Positions 62,282 to 64,000 of a stretch of 64,000 nucleotides of DNA are shown here, piece after piece. The stretch covers positions 218,709 through 282,708 of the forward strand of contig NZ_FOXY01000006.1 of the NCBI RefSeq assembly GCF_900115865.1. Direction: 5' to 3'. Origin of the DNA: Donghicola eburneus (GTDB lineage: Bacteria; Pseudomonadota; Alphaproteobacteria; Rhodobacterales; Rhodobacteraceae). Position numbers and translations under genes: made by a program. Numbering within the stretch: the stretch's first letter is position 1; each line of letters starts with the position of its first letter. The notes beneath the pieces were generated by a model that was given only the letters and a program-made list of their open reading frames with translations, did not search any database and had not been told where the DNA came from.

Positions 62282-63901
62282 ATGACCGATGTTCTGAAGA
62301 TCGACCTTAGCGGGTGTCTGACCCTCGTGGATCAGCAAGGAACGTCGCGCACGCCGCGTGGTCAAAAGACATGCGGAGTCGTCGCTTTGCTAGCAACTGC
62401 ACCGAAATTAAAGCGGGCGCGTCGTTGGATACAGTCAAAACTCTGGAGCGATCGGGGTTACGATCAAGCAAATGCCAGCTTGCGTCAGTCTCTTGCTGAA
62501 CTGCGCAAGACATTGGGCCCGATGGCGACCCTCCTACATGCGGATCGTAAGGAAGTTTGGCTGGACCCCGAGGCTGTGCGGATCGTTTTTCCCGGTGATC
62601 CAGACGCCTTGAATGCGGCGGGCGAAGAATTCCTGAGCGGGATCGATATACGTGATGAGGCATTTGAAGATTGGCTGCGCGAGATGCGCAGTTCTTTTGC
62701 GGATGTTCCGGTGCAGCCTTCGACGCATGTCCGGCCGCAGATGCCTCGGACGGAGCAGATCGTTCGCTTGCTGCTGCCCGATCCAGCGGCACCGTCAGAG
62801 GCGCCTTTCGTTACGAGAGTGGCGGCGCAAGAGATCGCAAAGTACGTTTGCGAACGAACCCTTGCAAAGATTGGAACAGAGCAGAACAGCACTCTGGCCG
62901 ATAGTCGAGAGTCCACGCTAGACATCCGGTGTGACGTCAATTGCTTTGGCGCCTCCACACAGGTTCATTTCCAAGCGGTTCGGCTCTCTGATAGCTATCC
63001 GGTATGTTCCCGTTTCGGCGAATTTGAGTGTCCACCAAATGCGTTGTTGGCCGCAGAGCCCTTTCGGCGAGCAATCTCCGAGTTTTCAGAGCAGGTCATT
63101 TTCAAAATATCGGACCTTTATGCGCCTGAGACGAGTGAGCACAAAGTTTTCACCGAACTCAGAGCCGGGATAACAGATATTTTCAGCTACGATATTTCGC
63201 GGCTGAACATGGCCGAGACGAAATTGCTTCGTGCGTACGAGCGGACCGGAAATCCTTCTATTCTCATTTGGCTGGCATGGCAGAAGACCACGCAAGTCAT
63301 TGAAGAGGCGACGGATGACAAAGAAGCTGCCACTGAAATGGCGCGTTTCTACTGCGCCAAAGCCCTTGAGGCAGAGCCGCACAGTGCTTTTGCTAACGCG
63401 ATGTCTTCTTTGGTGCACATGATCCATTTTGACGATGTCGAAGCGAGCTTTCTGTTGGCAGAGCAGGCGTCTGGCCTGAGCAAGTTTGATCCCTACGTCC
63501 AGGCTGCGCTTGCCACGGCGAACATGTTCGCAGGTCGTCCGAAAGAAGCGGCGAAGAGCTCTTTGATTGGCACGCGCCTGTCGCGGTTCACGGGCAACGC
63601 CCATTGGTGGGATCTTAGCCATAGTTTGGCGTGCCTCAGTAACGGAGACCTGACTCAGACCGAAAAATACGCCCTCAGAGCGTCTCGGGCCGCGCCAGAT
63701 TTCCGAGCGCCTAAGCGTGTACTTTTGGCGTTGTATGCGAGCCAAGACAAAGTCGCGGAGGCCATTGAGCAGATGCAGGCGTTGAAGAAGATTGAGCCGA
63801 CTTTTGAAATTGGGAAATTCATAAGTGATCCGGAGTACCCAAACACCACAGTGCGAAAGGCAGGCCTTTTAAGGAATAAGGATAAGTTCGACCTCGGGTA
63901 G
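62282..63901 (+). CDS. SARP-like winged-helix transcriptional regulator with TPR-type C-terminus
   Basis: This 539-aa protein starts with an OmpR/SARP-type DNA-binding domain of about 100 residues. It reads LKIDLSGCLTLVDQQG, then RGQKTCGVVALLATAP, and the recognition-helix region ANASLRQSLAELRKTLGPMA. A BTAD-like or linker region follows, and the last ~220 residues are helical repeats that look like TPRs (AKALEAEPHSAFANAMSSLV and ALATANMFAGRPKEAAKSSL). It probably controls the neighbouring PAP2, protease and haloperoxidase genes through the TTAACGC repeats. The ATG at 62282 is chosen; TTG 62261 is possible. Codon use seems less GC-rich than in the core genes. Confidence 0.8.
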   Translation: MTDVLKIDLSGCLTLVDQQGTSRTPRGQKTCGVVALLATAPKLKRARRWIQSKLWSDRGYDQANASLRQSLAELRKTLGPMATLLHADRKEVWLDPEAVRIVFPGDPDALNAAGEEFLSGIDIRDEAFEDWLREMRSSFADVPVQPSTHVRPQMPRTEQIVRLLLPDPAAPSEAPFVTRVAAQEIAKYVCERTLAKIGTEQNSTLADSRESTLDIRCDVNCFGASTQVHFQAVRLSDSYPVCSRFGEFECPPNALLAAEPFRRAISEFSEQVIFKISDLYAPETSEHKVFTELRAGITDIFSYDISRLNMAETKLLRAYERTGNPSILIWLAWQKTTQVIEEATDDKEAATEMARFYCAKALEAEPHSAFANAMSSLVHMIHFDDVEASFLLAEQASGLSKFDPYVQAALATANMFAGRPKEAAKSSLIGTRLSRFTGNAHWWDLSHSLACLSNGDLTQTEKYALRASRAAPDFRAPKRVLLALYASQDKVAEAIEQMQALKKIEPTFEIGKFISDPEYPNTTVRKAGLLRNKDKFDLG

Positions 63902-63940
63902 CTAGGCATGTTGGCTCAAGGGTCGTTGCGACAACTTCTC

Positions 63941-64000
63941 CTATCTTAGCTTCATCATTTCTTCTCTGAAGGCTTCGGTGGGCGTGCGCCAGCCTAGACA
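63941..64000 (-). mobile_element. IS30-like transposase, C-terminal end (cut by the window edge)
   Basis: Reading from the right edge on the minus strand gives 19 codons, CLGWRTPTEAFREEMMKLR, then TAG (63941-63943). LGWRTPTEAF matches the end of IS30-family transposases (the RKTLGWxTPxEAF motif). The sequence GGCTCAAGGGTCGTTGCGAC just left of it (about 63913-63932) is probably the terminal inverted repeat, so the element would start about 10-15 bp after the SARP-like gene. Confidence 0.7.

Noticed and set aside
1..64000. tRNA or rRNA genes and replication origin
   Set aside because: No cloverleaf with a GGTTCGANNCC-type arm, rRNA block or cluster of DnaA boxes was recognised in the gaps between genes.

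Overview
The window is about 64 kb of GC-rich DNA that reads as a marine alphaproteobacterium of the Rhodobacterales (Roseobacter type). The signs are three sets of TRAP-transporter genes, a two-gene methionine synthase, a cobalamin riboswitch on an ECF cobalt transporter, Zur-like and Mur-like boxes on metal uptake genes, a KduD-like SDR, a PQQ-associated ABC-binding/beta-propeller pair, and type V and RTX surface proteins. No rRNA, tRNA, CRISPR array or replication origin was seen. The only clear mobile DNA is the end of an IS30-like transposase at the right edge.

Layout. 0-2.6 kb: end of a TRAP permease gene, its binding protein, and a dihydropyrimidinase/hydantoinase. 2.6-5.1 kb: a cation/proton antiporter with a cyclic-nucleotide-binding tail. 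5.2-6.2 kb: a RES/Xre-type toxin-antitoxin pair with a promoter-overlapping palindrome. 6.2-16.9 kb: a metal island made of a zinc-type operon (ZrgA-like protein, ABC ATPase, permease, DUF3299), a divergent sitABCD manganese/iron operon, and a cbiKMLQO cobalt operon led by a cobalamin riboswitch. 17.0-19.6 kb: the PQQ-associated three-gene operon. 19.8-23.5 kb: split metH, which needs the B12 that the cobalt operon helps supply. 23.7-31.0 kb: a 1765-aa DUF11 autotransporter and an RTX protein.

31.2-45.0 kb is catabolic. It holds a LysR regulator with a divergent SAF-domain oxidoreductase, an orphan TRAP binding protein and kduD. Next come two divergent operons around an IclR gene: iclR-thiolase-acyl-CoA ligase-PCC protein on one side, and dctPQM-SDR-SDR on the other. 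Two almost identical 15-bp palindromes in the IclR/TRAP intergenic region suggest one IclR regulon. 45.1-47.5 kb: a chemoreceptor and a periplasmic rhodanese. 47.5-54.6 kb: a LysR regulator facing an ALDH-M19-unknown-DUF3726-Ldh2 operon whose pathway I cannot name.

54.8-64 kb is the most accessory part. It has a metallo-beta-lactamase-fold lipoprotein candidate, then a vanadium-haloperoxidase operon with a small membrane protein and a DM13 protein, a subtilase without signal peptide, a second PAP2/haloperoxidase-type enzyme with a collagen-like N-terminus, and a SARP-like winged-helix/TPR regulator. Three 11-bp-phased TTAACGC repeats lie between the last two. The IS30-like element follows directly. 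This last cluster, and the ALDH-M19-DUF3726 operon, are the best candidates for undescribed systems.
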